Shown: positions 50,209 to 59,360, counted from the stretch's first letter. The stretch: 64,000 bases of DNA from Youxingia wuxianensis (GCF_014385085.1 NZ_JACRTD010000001.1:124001-188000), one strand, 5' to 3'. Numbers and translations are program-made. The notes: generated from the sequence alone by a model not told the origin.

Positions 50209-50254
50209 AAACACCGGCCGCCCAGGAGCTATTCCTGGGGCGGCCGGTGTTTTA
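50207..50254. terminator. Bidirectional terminator
   Basis: A stem of about 20 bp with one mismatch (AAAACACCGGCCGCCC half) lies between the GTPase gene and the convergent DUF4130 gene. The last codons of the latter fall within its arm. Confidence 0.85.
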
Positions 50255-51047
50255 ATAGAACATGAGGAGGTTCTGCCGGCAGGAGCGTTTCCGGTTCGTA
50301 AAATTCAGTTAGCCGCGGCCGGAAACGCTTGGGCAAATGATTTCTCTGGCAGCAGGGATTAAGGCGCTCTTGAATACCGATAGCTTGAAAAAATCCCCGC
50401 CATAATCGGCGGTATTCCAGCTCCTGATCCTCTGGAGAGGGCAGAACGATATCATCCATAGATAAAAATTCTCCTTGTTTTTGGCCTGGATGGTAAAAAA
50501 ATCCAAGTTTGTGGGGTTTATCGAAAATAAGGAAAGTTTCCTCTGGCAGGCGGGAAACAAAGTGATCGCAAATCAAGGGAAGGACACAGTTTTTTGGCTC
50601 AATGACGGAAACCATCTTTCCGTCGTAGACAGAAAATCGGATAAATCCCATCAAATGGCGGCTTTCCTGAATAAGCCTGCGGATGGCGTCATAAAGCTGG
50701 CTTACCGTATCGTGAGTAAGCATATGAACTGCTCGGGAGCCTTCTTGGATACCCAGTCGGATAAAATCCAATAACAGCAGTTCCTTCTGGGGATGGCAGG
50801 TAAGAAAACCGCGGAATATAATCTCCGGCGCGCCGGCGGAGATATTTTTAGGCAGAGAGATATATACCCGCCGGGCTTTGGCAAGATCGGTTTCGATAAG
50901 CTTTACCGGATAGAGAGTGGGCGCAAACTGCTCCCCACAGTAAATCTGTATGGGAAGCTCTTTGGCGGCATAGCTTTCAAACACACAGCAAAGCAGCCCC
51001 TCGAAGGTGCCGTCGTATAAATATACTACATTTGACCGGTCAGGCAT
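50229..51047 (-). CDS. DUF4130-type protein, partner of DNA-repair radical SAM protein
   Basis: The 272 residues match the family known as probable DNA metabolism protein (TIGR03915/DUF4130). Features are the start VVYLYDGTFEGLLCCVFESY, FRGFLTCHPQKELLLLDFIRLG, the central MGFIRFSVYDGKMVSVIEPKN, and DHFVSRLPEETFLIFDKPHKLGF. Some relatives are fused to a uracil-DNA glycosylase-like domain; none is seen here. It overlaps the upstream radical SAM gene by 22 nt and is expected to be made with it from the SOS promoter. The biochemical role is unknown. Confidence 0.87.
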   Translation of the reverse strand: MPDRSNVVYLYDGTFEGLLCCVFESYAAKELPIQIYCGEQFAPTLYPVKLIETDLAKARRVYISLPKNISAGAPEIIFRGFLTCHPQKELLLLDFIRLGIQEGSRAVHMLTHDTVSQLYDAIRRLIQESRHLMGFIRFSVYDGKMVSVIEPKNCVLPLICDHFVSRLPEETFLIFDKPHKLGFFYHPGQKQGEFLSMDDIVLPSPEDQELEYRRLWRGFFQAIGIQERLNPCCQRNHLPKRFRPRLTEFYEPETLLPAEPPHVLLKHRPPQE

Positions 51048-52327
51048 TTTCGTACATCCTCCTGGGTAACCTGCGCTGGTGAGAAGAGGGACAGCTGCTC
51101 GTAATTTTCCTGTGAGTGTTCAAAACCGCCGCTCAGCAGACAGCGCAGCATACCGTCTTGTGTTATTTTCAGCCCTTGGGCCAACTTTCCGTTGCAGGTG
51201 ATAAAGTATTGAGCCCGCTTAAGCACAGCGCCGATTTTTCGCAGACCTTCAAAGGTAATCGTTCCTGTGCGCCGGGCCGTTAAAATTTTTTTTACTGATG
51301 CAACTCCAATCCCTGGTATACGCAAAAGCATCTCCCTGGGAGCGGTATTTATTTCCACCGGAAATAACTCCAGATGATTAAGCGCCCAATTACACTTTGG
51401 ATCCACCAGAGGATTGAAATTTGGATTTTTTTCATCCAGCAGTTCTTTGGCTTCAAACCCGTAAAACCGCAAAAGCCAATCCGCTTGATACAGCCGATGT
51501 TCCCGTAAAAGAGGAGGTTTTGTATCCACCGAAGGCAAAAGAGGGTTATCGGCTACCGGAACATAGGCGGAAAAAAACACCCGTTTCAAGCGATAATTTT
51601 TGTACAGCCCTTCGGTGAGATGAAGAATTTGATAGTCTGTATCCGGCGTAGCGCCCACAATCATCTGGGTACTTTGCCCAGCGGGGGCAAAACGGGGGGC
51701 ATATCGATATTTTACTATCTCTGTAGAATTTTCATAGATGCGGTTACGGATTTGTTTCATAGGGGTAAGGATAGATTCTTTGGATTTATCCGGCGCCAGG
51801 GTACGCAGGCTCTGCTGGGAAGGAAGCTCAATATTGACACTCATACGGTCTGCCAGAATCCCCAGCTGTTCGATTAAAGCGCTGTCCGCGCCGGGAATCG
51901 CCTTCACGTGGATATAGCCGTTGAATTGATACTCCCTGCGCAGAATTTGCAGAACCTTAATCATCTTTTCACAGGTATAATCAGGATTTTTTATAATTCC
52001 GGAACTTAAAAACAGCCCCTCAATATAATTGCGTTTATAAAAATTGATGGTCAGATCAGCTAATTCCCGGGGAGAAAACGCGGTCCGGGGAACGTCGTTA
52101 GTCCGGCGGTTGACACAATATTGGCAGTTATAAATGCAATAGTTGGTCATTAACACTTTTAACAGGGAAACGCACCGGCCGTCGGAGGAAAAGGTGTGGC
52201 AGATGCCGCAGGAAATGGTATTTCCCAGTTTACCGGATACCCCGCCCCGGTCCACGCCGCTGGAAGTACAGGCCACGTCATATTTTGCAGAATCAGCTAA
52301 TATCTGTAATTTCTCCAGTAAATCCAT
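51026..52327 (-). CDS. Putative DNA modification/repair radical SAM protein
   Basis: The 433 residues match TIGR03916. They include the 4Fe-4S cluster motif CIYNCQYC (Cys64, 68, 71) in a TIM barrel, further Cys at 20, 40 and 43, and a C-terminal helix-hairpin-helix (LLRIPGIGVASVKKIL), a DNA-binding element. Radical SAM enzymes use a 5'-deoxyadenosyl radical, and the DNA-binding tail suggests action on nucleic acid. ATG 52327 has GGGAGGG 7 nt upstream. A perfect LexA box sits within its promoter. It is the first gene of a two-gene SOS operon with the DUF4130 gene. Confidence 0.92.
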   Translation of the reverse strand: MDLLEKLQILADSAKYDVACTSSGVDRGGVSGKLGNTISCGICHTFSSDGRCVSLLKVLMTNYCIYNCQYCVNRRTNDVPRTAFSPRELADLTINFYKRNYIEGLFLSSGIIKNPDYTCEKMIKVLQILRREYQFNGYIHVKAIPGADSALIEQLGILADRMSVNIELPSQQSLRTLAPDKSKESILTPMKQIRNRIYENSTEIVKYRYAPRFAPAGQSTQMIVGATPDTDYQILHLTEGLYKNYRLKRVFFSAYVPVADNPLLPSVDTKPPLLREHRLYQADWLLRFYGFEAKELLDEKNPNFNPLVDPKCNWALNHLELFPVEINTAPREMLLRIPGIGVASVKKILTARRTGTITFEGLRKIGAVLKRAQYFITCNGKLAQGLKITQDGMLRCLLSGGFEHSQENYEQLSLFSPAQVTQEDVRKCLTGQM

Positions 52328-52356
52328 CAAGATACCCTCCCTTATGAGATACTTTT

Positions 52357-52386
52357 ATTATAATATAGAACATATGTTCTTGTAAA
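52357..52386 (-). promoter_or_regulatory. Promoter of the radical SAM/DUF4130 operon
   Basis: On the minus strand TTTACA (52386-52381), an 18-nt spacer and TATAAT (52362-52357). The spacer is filled by the LexA box. Confidence 0.8.
52368..52379. promoter_or_regulatory. LexA (SOS) box
   Basis: GAACATATGTTC is a perfect match to the Gram-positive LexA/DinR core GAAC-N4-GTTC, extended by AA and TT outside. Its place between -35 and -10 means LexA should repress the downstream pair until DNA damage. Confidence 0.9.
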
Positions 52387-52427
52387 GAGGGAAAATATTC
52401 CCGACGATTTTCACCGCCGGGACACAT

Positions 52428-53141
52428 TTATGATTTATTCTTTTTAAGTCGTCCGATGATTTTACTCTTATATAAAATACCCACCAAACCGATTGCGGCA
52501 GTAATCAAAAAGATCACAATCGTTAAAGCCCAGTTGCCTCGGCTAAGGGTATCGCCCATCAAAGTAGAGGTAATCACAGAAGGAATACGGGCAAAAGTAG
52601 AGATCAGAAGAAACTGTGAAGGTTTGATTTTGGTGATCCCGGCAATATAGGTGAGCATATCCTTAGGGGTACCAGGAATTAAAAAAAGGACAAAGGTGGT
52701 GATTTCTACCTTTTCTGTGTTATTGATGAAGGAAAACTCTTCCAGCTTGTCCCGGCCAAAAATTTTACTGACAAGGGAGTGACCAAATTTGCGCGCGGTA
52801 AAAAATACAAGGGAAGAGGAAAGGACAATCCCTAAAAGACAGGTGAGCAGGCCGCCGAAGGAACCATACAATACTCCGGCGAGAATTTCTACCGGCTCGC
52901 CGGGAACAAAGGCGATGATGATTTGAAGCATTTGCACTCCCAGCACGGCCAGCCAACCTGCGAATCCCAATTTATTTATCCAAGCCCGCAATGGTTCCTG
53001 ATAGACGGGATCGGATAATTTGCTGAAATAAGGCCATAACGCCAGGCTGAGAGCTCCGATCAGCAGGACAAAAAACAAGCCCACAATCGCCAGTTTACGA
53101 TATTGCTTTTTTTCTTGAGCGGAGAGTTTATGATTTTTCAT
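52428..53141 (-). CDS. TVP38/TMEM64 (DedA-related) membrane protein
   Basis: The 237-residue protein has five to six hydrophobic segments and the SNARE-associated/DedA core: IAFVPGEPVEILAGVLYGSFGGLLTCLLGI (about 74-103) and the later FLIPGTPKDMLTYIAGITKI with conserved Pro-Gly. Relatives act in lipid scrambling or membrane homeostasis; a specific function is not known. Basic residues at both ends suggest cytoplasmic termini. No partner gene is nearby. Confidence 0.85.
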   Translation of the reverse strand: MKNHKLSAQEKKQYRKLAIVGLFFVLLIGALSLALWPYFSKLSDPVYQEPLRAWINKLGFAGWLAVLGVQMLQIIIAFVPGEPVEILAGVLYGSFGGLLTCLLGIVLSSSLVFFTARKFGHSLVSKIFGRDKLEEFSFINNTEKVEITTFVLFLIPGTPKDMLTYIAGITKIKPSQFLLISTFARIPSVITSTLMGDTLSRGNWALTIVIFLITAAIGLVGILYKSKIIGRLKKNKS

Positions 53142-53230
53142 GACAGCATCACTTTCTAACTAATATTGCAATTATATAGTATAACACAAAGGACAATTTT
53201 CTGTGTACGGATTATGAATTTATGTAAATT

Positions 53231-53259
53231 TTGATTTTTTTACAAAAATGTAGTAAACT
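53231..53259 (+). promoter_or_regulatory. Promoter of DUF4364 gene
   Basis: TTGATT (53231-53236), a 17-nt spacer and TAAACT (53254-53259) lie 20 nt before the first start codon. Confidence 0.55.
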
Positions 53260-53279
53260 GGGACAGGAGAAGATATAGG

Positions 53280-53897
53280 ATGGTTAGGTTCGTAAGGAAA
53301 GCGGGTGAACAGATGAACGACGTATTTCGTGCTGGGGTAGCGCCCGGCGGCCTTACCATGGATTACGAGATCAAGGTTTTGATCTGTTATATTTTGGATC
53401 AGGTAGAGGAGCCTATCCCTATTTCCGCACTTATAGAAGTATTCGTCGGTCAGGGAATCGGAAATTATTTCGAGGTTACCTCGGCTGCCAGCCAGCTGGT
53501 GAAAAATAATCATCTTTGCATTGATACCGATGAAAACGGATGTAAGCGATACGAAATTACGAAACTGGGGAAAAATGCCGCTAAGACATTTGAAAAAAAT
53601 ATCCCTCTTTCCGTACGGGAAAGAGCGGTGGCAGCGGCAAAACGATATCTTACAGTTGAGCATAATAAAAAGTACAGCAAGACGAATATTCAAAAGGTTC
53701 CGGATGGTTACGAGATGACTCTTACAATCACCGATGTAGGAAGCGATCTTTTAACGGTAAAACTGCTGCTTCCCACCATGGAAGTTTGCAGGCAGGTGCA
53801 GGAGCGTTTTCTGGAAGACCCTTTGGTCATTTACAAAGGAGTAGTCGCTCTTGTAACGGGTAGTTTCGACAATATAGGGCCCCTAGTGGAAGGGTAA
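53280..53897 (+). CDS. DUF4364-family protein
   Basis: The 205 residues match the DUF4364 family, widespread in Clostridia. They have a short start, then VFRAGVAPGGLTMDYEIKVLICYILDQV, a winged-helix-like region (about 30-100; ITKLGKNAAKTF) and a mixed alpha/beta C-terminal part. The winged helix hints at DNA binding. ATG 53280 has AGGAG 10 nt upstream; ATG 53313 is where the family homology begins. It is followed by a separate promoter-like region, so it may be a single-gene unit. Function unknown. Confidence 0.8.
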   Translation: MVRFVRKAGEQMNDVFRAGVAPGGLTMDYEIKVLICYILDQVEEPIPISALIEVFVGQGIGNYFEVTSAASQLVKNNHLCIDTDENGCKRYEITKLGKNAAKTFEKNIPLSVRERAVAAAKRYLTVEHNKKYSKTNIQKVPDGYEMTLTITDVGSDLLTVKLLLPTMEVCRQVQERFLEDPLVIYKGVVALVTGSFDNIGPLVEG

Positions 53898-53989
53898 ATT
53901 TTGCGCGACTTGACAAGGTATGCTATAATTATAAAATAAAGTTTGTATTTTTCTACAAATAAAATTTTTTTCATAGGAGGCGAAGCCCT

Positions 53990-54379
53990 TTGCTGAGAAA
54001 GCTAATGATATATCTGATGATGTTAGCAACAGCGCTTAGATTTTTTAGTTTGTCCTTTTCTTTAATTTTAGACGTAGAACGGTTGCCGATTCCTGTTGTC
54101 GTCTCGGTTGCCGCCATGATTATTATAGGTGCTATGCTTATCTTACGGAACGTAAGAACCCCATTAGGGAAAAAAGAACTTACGACCTATTATCCTCTTG
54201 CCTCGGTTTCGGTGTTGTTTAACCTGCTGTTTATAAAATTTTTCAGCCCCATCGAGGTAAGCGCCCTTGATTTGTGTGTGATCGGCACAATGCTGGATGT
54301 AGTAGTGAATACTGCGTTAACGCTTATGCTGCTCAAGGAAAGCAGATACGTGATGGTGGAAGTTTCTGCTGATAACTAA
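53990..54379 (+). CDS. Small membrane protein, unknown function
   Basis: The 129-residue protein has four hydrophobic segments (about 5-25, 33-52, 68-85 and 90-115) and a short charged end. I do not recognise the family. The start is TTG 53990, with TAGGAGG 9 nt upstream. Upstream lies TTGACA (53909) and an extended -10-like TGCTATAAT. It ends 12 nt before a strong terminator, so it is a single gene or shares a transcript with the DUF4364 gene. Confidence 0.7.
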   Translation: MLRKLMIYLMMLATALRFFSLSFSLILDVERLPIPVVVSVAAMIIIGAMLILRNVRTPLGKKELTTYYPLASVSVLFNLLFIKFFSPIEVSALDLCVIGTMLDVVVNTALTLMLLKESRYVMVEVSADN

Positions 54380-54391
54380 TTATAGTACGAT

Positions 54392-54423
54392 AAAAGGCCG
54401 CTTGAGACTTCAAGCGGCCTTTT
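54392..54423. terminator. Bidirectional terminator
   Basis: AAAAGGCCGCTTGA and its complement form a perfect 14-bp stem around GACT with a long T-run on the plus strand. It also ends the small minus-strand gene at 54423. Confidence 0.85.
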
Positions 54424-54602
54424 TATTTTTTCTCCATAAGCCGGTTAACATAGTCGTACACCTCCTGCTCGGAGTGCAGATTGGCGGAAAGAACTTTTTT
54501 TTGGATCTCTTCCGGAAGAGAATAAAAATAGTCCCGGCTATTGTCGTTATCCCCTAGTAAAGCGGACATGGCCAGGGGATAAGAGTTTCCAAATTCGAAC
54601 AT
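54423..54602 (-). CDS. Small conserved-looking protein (59 residues), unknown function
   Basis: A 59-residue frame starts at ATG 54602, with GAGGTGAT 5-6 nt upstream, and ends at TAA in the edge of the terminator. The product starts MFEFGNSYPLAMSALL and ends EVYDYVNRLMEKK; it is soluble, acidic and helical. The ribosome binding site, the terminator behind it and the lack of any gene on the other strand make it credible. I do not recognise the family. It is divergent from cca. Confidence 0.7.
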   Translation of the reverse strand: MFEFGNSYPLAMSALLGDNDNSRDYFYSLPEEIQKKVLSANLHSEQEVYDYVNRLMEKK

Positions 54603-54681
54603 AATATCACCTCAACCATAGTATCTGCAAAATATGATATAATATAAATAGTAAAAACAGCGAAAAAAGGAAAGAAATGCA

Positions 54682-56013
54682 ATGAAAATTACGCTTACTC
54701 CAACCATTGAACAGGTGATAAATAAGCTGGAATCCGCTGGATTTGAAGCCTTTGTGGTAGGCGGTTGTGTGCGGGACAGCTTGTTGGGGAAAAGACCCCA
54801 TGACTGGGATGTATGCACGGATGCCCTGCCCGCGCAGGTGATTTCCTGTTTTAATGGTTGGCCGGTGATTGAAACTGGACTTAAGCACGGGACCGTTACA
54901 GTTATCATCCAGGGATTTCCTGTGGAGATTACCACCTACCGCACAGAAAGCGGCTACTCAGACGCCAGGCGTCCGGACCAGGTAACGTTTGTTCGGAAGC
55001 TGGAGGAAGATCTGGGGCGGCGTGATTTTACCATCAACGCAATGGCCTATCACCCAAGAAAGGGGCTTAAGGATCTTTTCGGCGGGCAAGAGGATCTGCA
55101 TCGTGGGATTATTCGCTGTGTAGGGAGCGCTCGGCGCCGTTTTGAGGAGGACGCCTTGCGAATATTGCGCGCCCTTCGATTTGCTTCTGTATTTGGCTTT
55201 TCCCTGGAGAAAGAAACCGCTCAGGCAGTAAACCTGTGCAAAGAGCGGCTGGCGATGATTGCCCCGGAACGTATTCGGACAGAGCTGGATCAGATGCTCT
55301 GCGGGCAGGGCGTGCTGGATATTTTGCTGGCTTATTCTCCCGTGTTGCAGGTAATCCTGCCGGAGATAGGGGAAATGCGAGGATTTGAGCAGAGAAGTCC
55401 TTACCATGTTTACGATATCTGGGAACATACCGCCCGCAGTACGGCGTCGGTACAGGCGCAGCGGATACTGCGGCTGACGATGCTGCTGCACGATATAGGA
55501 AAGCCATCGTGTTTCACCGAAGAAGGAGGGGAAGGGCATTTTTATGGGCATGATCGCAAAAGTGCGCAAATGGCAGGAGAGATTTTACGCCGCCTAAAGT
55601 ATGATAACGAAACGCTGGAAAAGGTCGTCCAGCTAGTTGGGCGTCACGGTGATTGTTTCCCGGCGCAGCCAGTACCCATAAAACGCCGCCTCAACCGAAT
55701 GGGAGAGGAACAGTTTTGGCGGCTGCTGGAAGTAAAAAGAGCGGATATCCTAGCTCAGGCCCCGGACAAACAGCCCTTGCGGCTGGCCCAGCTGGAAGAA
55801 ATACGCTTTGTGCTGCAAAAGCTCCTTGCGGAAAAAGAGTGTTTTTCCCGCAAGGAGCTTAGAGTGAGCGGAACAGATCTGATTGATATAGGAATACCAC
55901 AGGGGCCTAAGATAGGGGAGCTATTATCTGATTTACTGGAAAAGGTGATAGAAGAGGAACTGCCTAACGAAAAACAGGCGCTTTTAAATTATGTCAGAGA
56001 GTTGTCTAAATAA
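54682..56013 (+). CDS. cca: CCA tRNA nucleotidyltransferase with HD domain
   Basis: The 443-residue enzyme adds or repairs the 3' CCA end of tRNAs. The class II nucleotidyltransferase head shows GGCVRD (27-32) and the metal-binding DWDVCTD (41-47), the RRDFTINAMAYHP motif and EDALRILRALRFASVFGF. An HD-type domain follows (LTMLLHDIGKP, about residue 268-278), which in some CCA enzymes has phosphohydrolase activity. The ATG is preceded by AAAGGAAAG. Note that the tRNA gene in this window encodes its own CCA, so this enzyme would act mainly in repair. Confidence 0.94.
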   Translation: MKITLTPTIEQVINKLESAGFEAFVVGGCVRDSLLGKRPHDWDVCTDALPAQVISCFNGWPVIETGLKHGTVTVIIQGFPVEITTYRTESGYSDARRPDQVTFVRKLEEDLGRRDFTINAMAYHPRKGLKDLFGGQEDLHRGIIRCVGSARRRFEEDALRILRALRFASVFGFSLEKETAQAVNLCKERLAMIAPERIRTELDQMLCGQGVLDILLAYSPVLQVILPEIGEMRGFEQRSPYHVYDIWEHTARSTASVQAQRILRLTMLLHDIGKPSCFTEEGGEGHFYGHDRKSAQMAGEILRRLKYDNETLEKVVQLVGRHGDCFPAQPVPIKRRLNRMGEEQFWRLLEVKRADILAQAPDKQPLRLAQLEEIRFVLQKLLAEKECFSRKELRVSGTDLIDIGIPQGPKIGELLSDLLEKVIEEELPNEKQALLNYVRELSK

Positions 56014-56181
56014 GGATACAAAGATATTTTCAAGTATTTGTGGCTTTTATGGAAAATTATTAGAAAACGAAAGTTTCCGATCAGTTTATATTGCGTATTG
56101 CTGAAATGTATGCAATAATTATAACAATAGCATAGTATCTATGCTGAAAACAAAAGAGCTGAAAGGAGTAATCTAAGTATC

Positions 56182-57276
56182 ATGTCATTCACAAGGATTA
56201 ATTTAAAACCCAGTTTTTTCTCTGAACGTCCCCACACGCTTCTTTCTCACGGCCCTTTCACCGCTACTGCGTTCCTGTACACCACAGGGATTTGCGGCCT
56301 GAAAATTACCAATGAAAAGGGTTCTATGACCCTGCTTCCTTATCAGGGGCAGCAGGTATGGCGTGCGGATTTCTGCGGTCAGGAAATGACGATGAAATCT
56401 ATTTTTGACGAACCCCAGGACACTCCGGATTACGAGCATACTTATGGCGGCCTGCTTCTTCACTGCGGACTGACCGCGATGGGAAATCCGGCGGAAGAGG
56501 ACGACCATCCGCCTCATGGCGAACTGCCTGTCATTCCGTATGAAAAGGCGTATGTAGGCGTAGGCTGCGACGAAAACGGTGAATATATCGCTGTGGGCGG
56601 TGAATATCGTTACCGCAACGGTTTGGAGCGTCATTACGCGTACGAACCGGAAGTAAGGCTGTACAGCAACTCTACAGTAGCGGATGTAACTGCCAAAATT
56701 TCCAACCTGCGCAGTGAAGAGATGGATTACATGTATATGTGCCATATCAACTGGCTGCCGGTGGAAGGCGCCCGTTTGGTTTACAGCGCGCCCAAAGATG
56801 ACGAGCATTTCGTTGTATTCAAAGAGGATGAGTTTGATATTTCTCCGGAACGTAAAAAGGCCATTGACGACTTTTCAGACAAATTGGCCGCGGACCGCAG
56901 TGTGGGTGATGTTTTGGATCGCAAGGCCCAGTGTTACGACCCGGAACTGTGCTGCAGCTTAAAGTATCTGGCGGATGAAAACGGATATGCTCATTCTATG
57001 ATGATCGCACCTGACGGTTCTGCGCGTTACGTCAGCTTCCGTGTAAACGAACTGCCTTATGGTCACCGCTGGATTGCCCGGACAGGGGATGAGGACGCCT
57101 GCGGCTTCTGCCTGCCGTGTACTGGCAATCATTTAGGGTATACCTATGCGAAAAATCATGGGATGCTTCGTTATGTAGCTCCTTATAGCAGCATAACCAT
57201 GAAAATGAAATTCGGTTATCTCCCGAAAGAGGATGCAGAAAAAGTAGAAACAAAGATCAACCAACTTTTAAAATAA
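56182..57276 (+). CDS. DUF4432-family (aldose-epimerase-like) protein
   Basis: The 364 residues match the DUF4432 group of galactose-mutarotase-like beta-sandwich proteins. Features are GICGLKITNEKGSMTLLPYQGQQVWRADFCGQ near the start, TYGGLLLHCGLTAMGNPAEEDDHPPHGELP with several His and Asp/Glu that could bind a sugar, and MYMCHINWLPVEGARL. Such proteins are thought to act on sugars or sugar phosphates, but this member has no known activity. AAAGGAG precedes the start. The nearest genes give no sugar pathway, so a role cannot be assigned. Confidence 0.82.
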   Translation: MSFTRINLKPSFFSERPHTLLSHGPFTATAFLYTTGICGLKITNEKGSMTLLPYQGQQVWRADFCGQEMTMKSIFDEPQDTPDYEHTYGGLLLHCGLTAMGNPAEEDDHPPHGELPVIPYEKAYVGVGCDENGEYIAVGGEYRYRNGLERHYAYEPEVRLYSNSTVADVTAKISNLRSEEMDYMYMCHINWLPVEGARLVYSAPKDDEHFVVFKEDEFDISPERKKAIDDFSDKLAADRSVGDVLDRKAQCYDPELCCSLKYLADENGYAHSMMIAPDGSARYVSFRVNELPYGHRWIARTGDEDACGFCLPCTGNHLGYTYAKNHGMLRYVAPYSSITMKMKFGYLPKEDAEKVETKINQLLK

Positions 57277-57286
57277 TCATAAACGA

Positions 57287-57318
57287 AAACAGCCCCGCTG
57301 AACTCAGCGGGGCTGTTT
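57287..57318. terminator. Bidirectional terminator
   Basis: AAACAGCCCCGCTGA and its complement form a perfect 15-bp stem around a 2-nt loop between convergent genes. Confidence 0.85.
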
Positions 57319-57319
57319 G

Positions 57320-58675
57320 TTATTTTAAGATCCACTTTAGCGGAAGAAGCTTATATTTATAAGGGGGATAACGAAGATGGTTATCATAAAATAGCCCCTT
57401 CTCTAAAACGCTTTTGTAATGGGTGAACTGGTCAAACCCACACTTCCCATGATACGCTCCCATTCCGCTGGCGCCCACTCCTCCAAAGGGAAGATTTTCA
57501 TTTGCCAGGTGCATAATGGTATCGTTGATACATCCGCCGCCAAAGGAAATTTCTTTTAAAATTCGAAGCTTTACCTCTTTGCTTTGGGTGAAGAGGTAAA
57601 GAGCTAACGGGCTTTCAAAGCGGCGGATAATTTCAATCGCTTCCTCCAGGCGAGAAAAGGTCAGTACCGGAAGAAGAGGACCAAAAATTTCTTCTTTCAT
57701 TGAAGGATCGTCCAGGGTGATATGATCTAGCAGGGTAGGAGCAATTTTTAAATTTTTCTGGTCAATCTGCCCCCCGCAGAGAATGGTACCGGTAATTAGG
57801 CGGCACAGTCGGTGAAAATGACGTTCATTGATAATTTTAGGGTAGTCAGGATGTTCCGCAGGGTTGTTTCCGTACATGGCAAAAAGAACCTTTTTCATCT
57901 CTGTAAGAAGCTTGTCCTTTACTGTGTCCTGCACCAACAAATAATCGGGAGCTACACAAGTCTGACCAGCGTTTACTATTTTTCCCCAGAGGATTCGTTT
58001 GGCGGACAAAGAAAGATCGGCAGTTTCCTCTACAATACAGGGGCTTTTTCCCCCCAGTTCCAGAGTGACGGGGGTCAAAGTTTTTGCCGCCGCCTCCATG
58101 ACGATTTTTCCGACCCGGGGGCTGCCAGTAAAGAAGATATGATCAAATGGCAATGTTAATAGGCGGGCGCTTACCCTTTCATCCCCCTGGCATACAGAAA
58201 TATATTTCGGAGAAAAGAAGCTGCGTATCATCTCCCCGAGAACAGCCGAAGTATGAGGAGCCAGTTCCGAGGGTTTTAAACATGCGCAATTTCCCGCGGC
58301 GATTGCTGCGATTAAAGGAGAAAGAAGCAGCAGCACAGGATAATTCCAAGGGGAGATGATTAACACCACTCCTTTGGGTTGAGGATAAATGGTACTTTTC
58401 CCAGGAAAATTAACAATGGAAGTAGGGACTGACTTTGGTTGTGCCCAGCGCTTTAGATGATGTAAAGTATAACGAATTTCACTTAAAATCAAGCCAATTT
58501 CAGTTTCATAGCTTTCAAAAGCGGACTTTCCAAGATCCTGATATAATGCGTCGCTCAATCGGTCCTCATAGAGGCTTACCGCCTTATAAAGACGTGTGAG
58601 CGCCGCTTTGCGCAAAGAAAGGGAATGCGTTTTTCCGCTTAGGAAAAATTCCTTTTGCTTTTCAAATAAGGTCAT
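57320..58675 (-). CDS. Aldehyde dehydrogenase (class 3-like)
   Basis: The 451-residue NAD(P)-dependent enzyme oxidises aldehydes to acids. It shows [30 protein letters not shown], the phosphate loop [32 protein letters not shown] with the catalytic Glu, the nucleophilic Cys in [14 protein letters not shown], and [13 protein letters not shown]. The short length and the ending [14 protein letters not shown] point to the class 3 / fatty aldehyde group, some of which have a C-terminal membrane segment. I start it at ATG 58675, with AGGAGGG upstream; the frame runs on into the radical SAM gene, but that part is not homologous. Confidence 0.92.
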   Translation of the reverse strand: MTLFEKQKEFFLSGKTHSLSLRKAALTRLYKAVSLYEDRLSDALYQDLGKSAFESYETEIGLILSEIRYTLHHLKRWAQPKSVPTSIVNFPGKSTIYPQPKGVVLIISPWNYPVLLLLSPLIAAIAAGNCACLKPSELAPHTSAVLGEMIRSFFSPKYISVCQGDERVSARLLTLPFDHIFFTGSPRVGKIVMEAAAKTLTPVTLELGGKSPCIVEETADLSLSAKRILWGKIVNAGQTCVAPDYLLVQDTVKDKLLTEMKKVLFAMYGNNPAEHPDYPKIINERHFHRLCRLITGTILCGGQIDQKNLKIAPTLLDHITLDDPSMKEEIFGPLLPVLTFSRLEEAIEIIRRFESPLALYLFTQSKEVKLRILKEISFGGGCINDTIMHLANENLPFGGVGASGMGAYHGKCGFDQFTHYKSVLEKGLFYDNHLRYPPYKYKLLPLKWILK

Positions 58676-58711
58676 AGGATATCCCTCCTCACTTCCTAGT
58701 ATACCACAGCA

Positions 58712-58749
58712 AACAAGCGGAAAATACTTTTTTGTATTTTCCGCTTGTT
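58712..58749 (-). terminator. Hairpin after the radical SAM gene
   Basis: AACAAGCGGAAAATAC and its complement form a perfect 16-bp stem with a 6-nt loop, 3 nt after the stop of the gene at 58752. A clean T-run is missing. Confidence 0.65.
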
Positions 58750-58751
58750 GT

Positions 58752-59354
58752 TCAGCTGTTAAAATGGCGTACACGCAAAGGGATATCCATCCGATCCGCA
58801 AGATTTTGACAGGCCAGAATATCTTCTTTTGAGATGACATCCACCACCGAAAATTTGACCTCAGGAATATATTGTTTACATTCCTGAGCAAATTTGAGCA
58901 TACTTTCAAAGGCACCGGCGCCAAAAGAGGGGCGGGTGACCTGAAGATATTTTGCGGCGTCAGGGGCGTTTAGGCTGATGGATACGGCGTCCACCACCCC
59001 TTTGAGCAGAGGCGCCGTTGGTTTACAGTTGATCAGGTCGCCTAGCCCATTGGTATTGAGACGAATTTTGATATCGCTGATACTGCGGATATAATTACAT
59101 ACGCTGATCAGCTCATCCAAGGCGCACAGAGGCTCCCCATAACCGCAGAAAATAACCTGTTCAAAATCGGAAAGGGAGTATTTCTTAAATGCTGCAATAA
59201 CCTCATGAGCCGTAGGAGTATGCTCCAGCCAAAGATTATCCGAGGACCCCAGGCCGTTTTTTTGAGATCGGATGCAGAATGTACACCGGCAGGGGCATTG
59301 GTTTGTCAGGTTAACATAAAGATTGTTATCGTAGATATACAGAATATTTGTCAT
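58752..59354 (-). CDS. Radical SAM protein (TatD-associated type)
   Basis: The 200-residue protein is a minimal radical SAM enzyme. The start MTNILYIYDNNLYVNLTNQC leads into the cluster motif CPCRCTFC (Cys20, 24, 27), then FCGYGEPLCALDELISVCNYI (the GGE-like motif) and RLNTNGLGDLINC. It resembles the small family often found next to TatD-type nucleases, but no tatD gene is in the window. It follows the B6 transporter gene by 6 nt on the same strand and probably belongs to that transcript. Its substrate is unknown. Confidence 0.85.
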   Translation of the reverse strand: MTNILYIYDNNLYVNLTNQCPCRCTFCIRSQKNGLGSSDNLWLEHTPTAHEVIAAFKKYSLSDFEQVIFCGYGEPLCALDELISVCNYIRSISDIKIRLNTNGLGDLINCKPTAPLLKGVVDAVSISLNAPDAAKYLQVTRPSFGAGAFESMLKFAQECKQYIPEVKFSVVDVISKEDILACQNLADRMDIPLRVRHFNS

Positions 59355-59360
59355 AAATAG

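Noticed and set aside
53237..53257. Fourth BlaI-type operator in the DUF4364 promoter
   Set aside because: TACA and TGTAGTAA are present but separated by four bases in place of three, and the left outer half does not match; too weak to call.
58676..58924. N-terminal extension of the aldehyde dehydrogenase by 83 residues
   Set aside because: It runs through the 3' end of the radical SAM gene and the terminator hairpin, and ATG 58675 has a good ribosome binding site at the family start.
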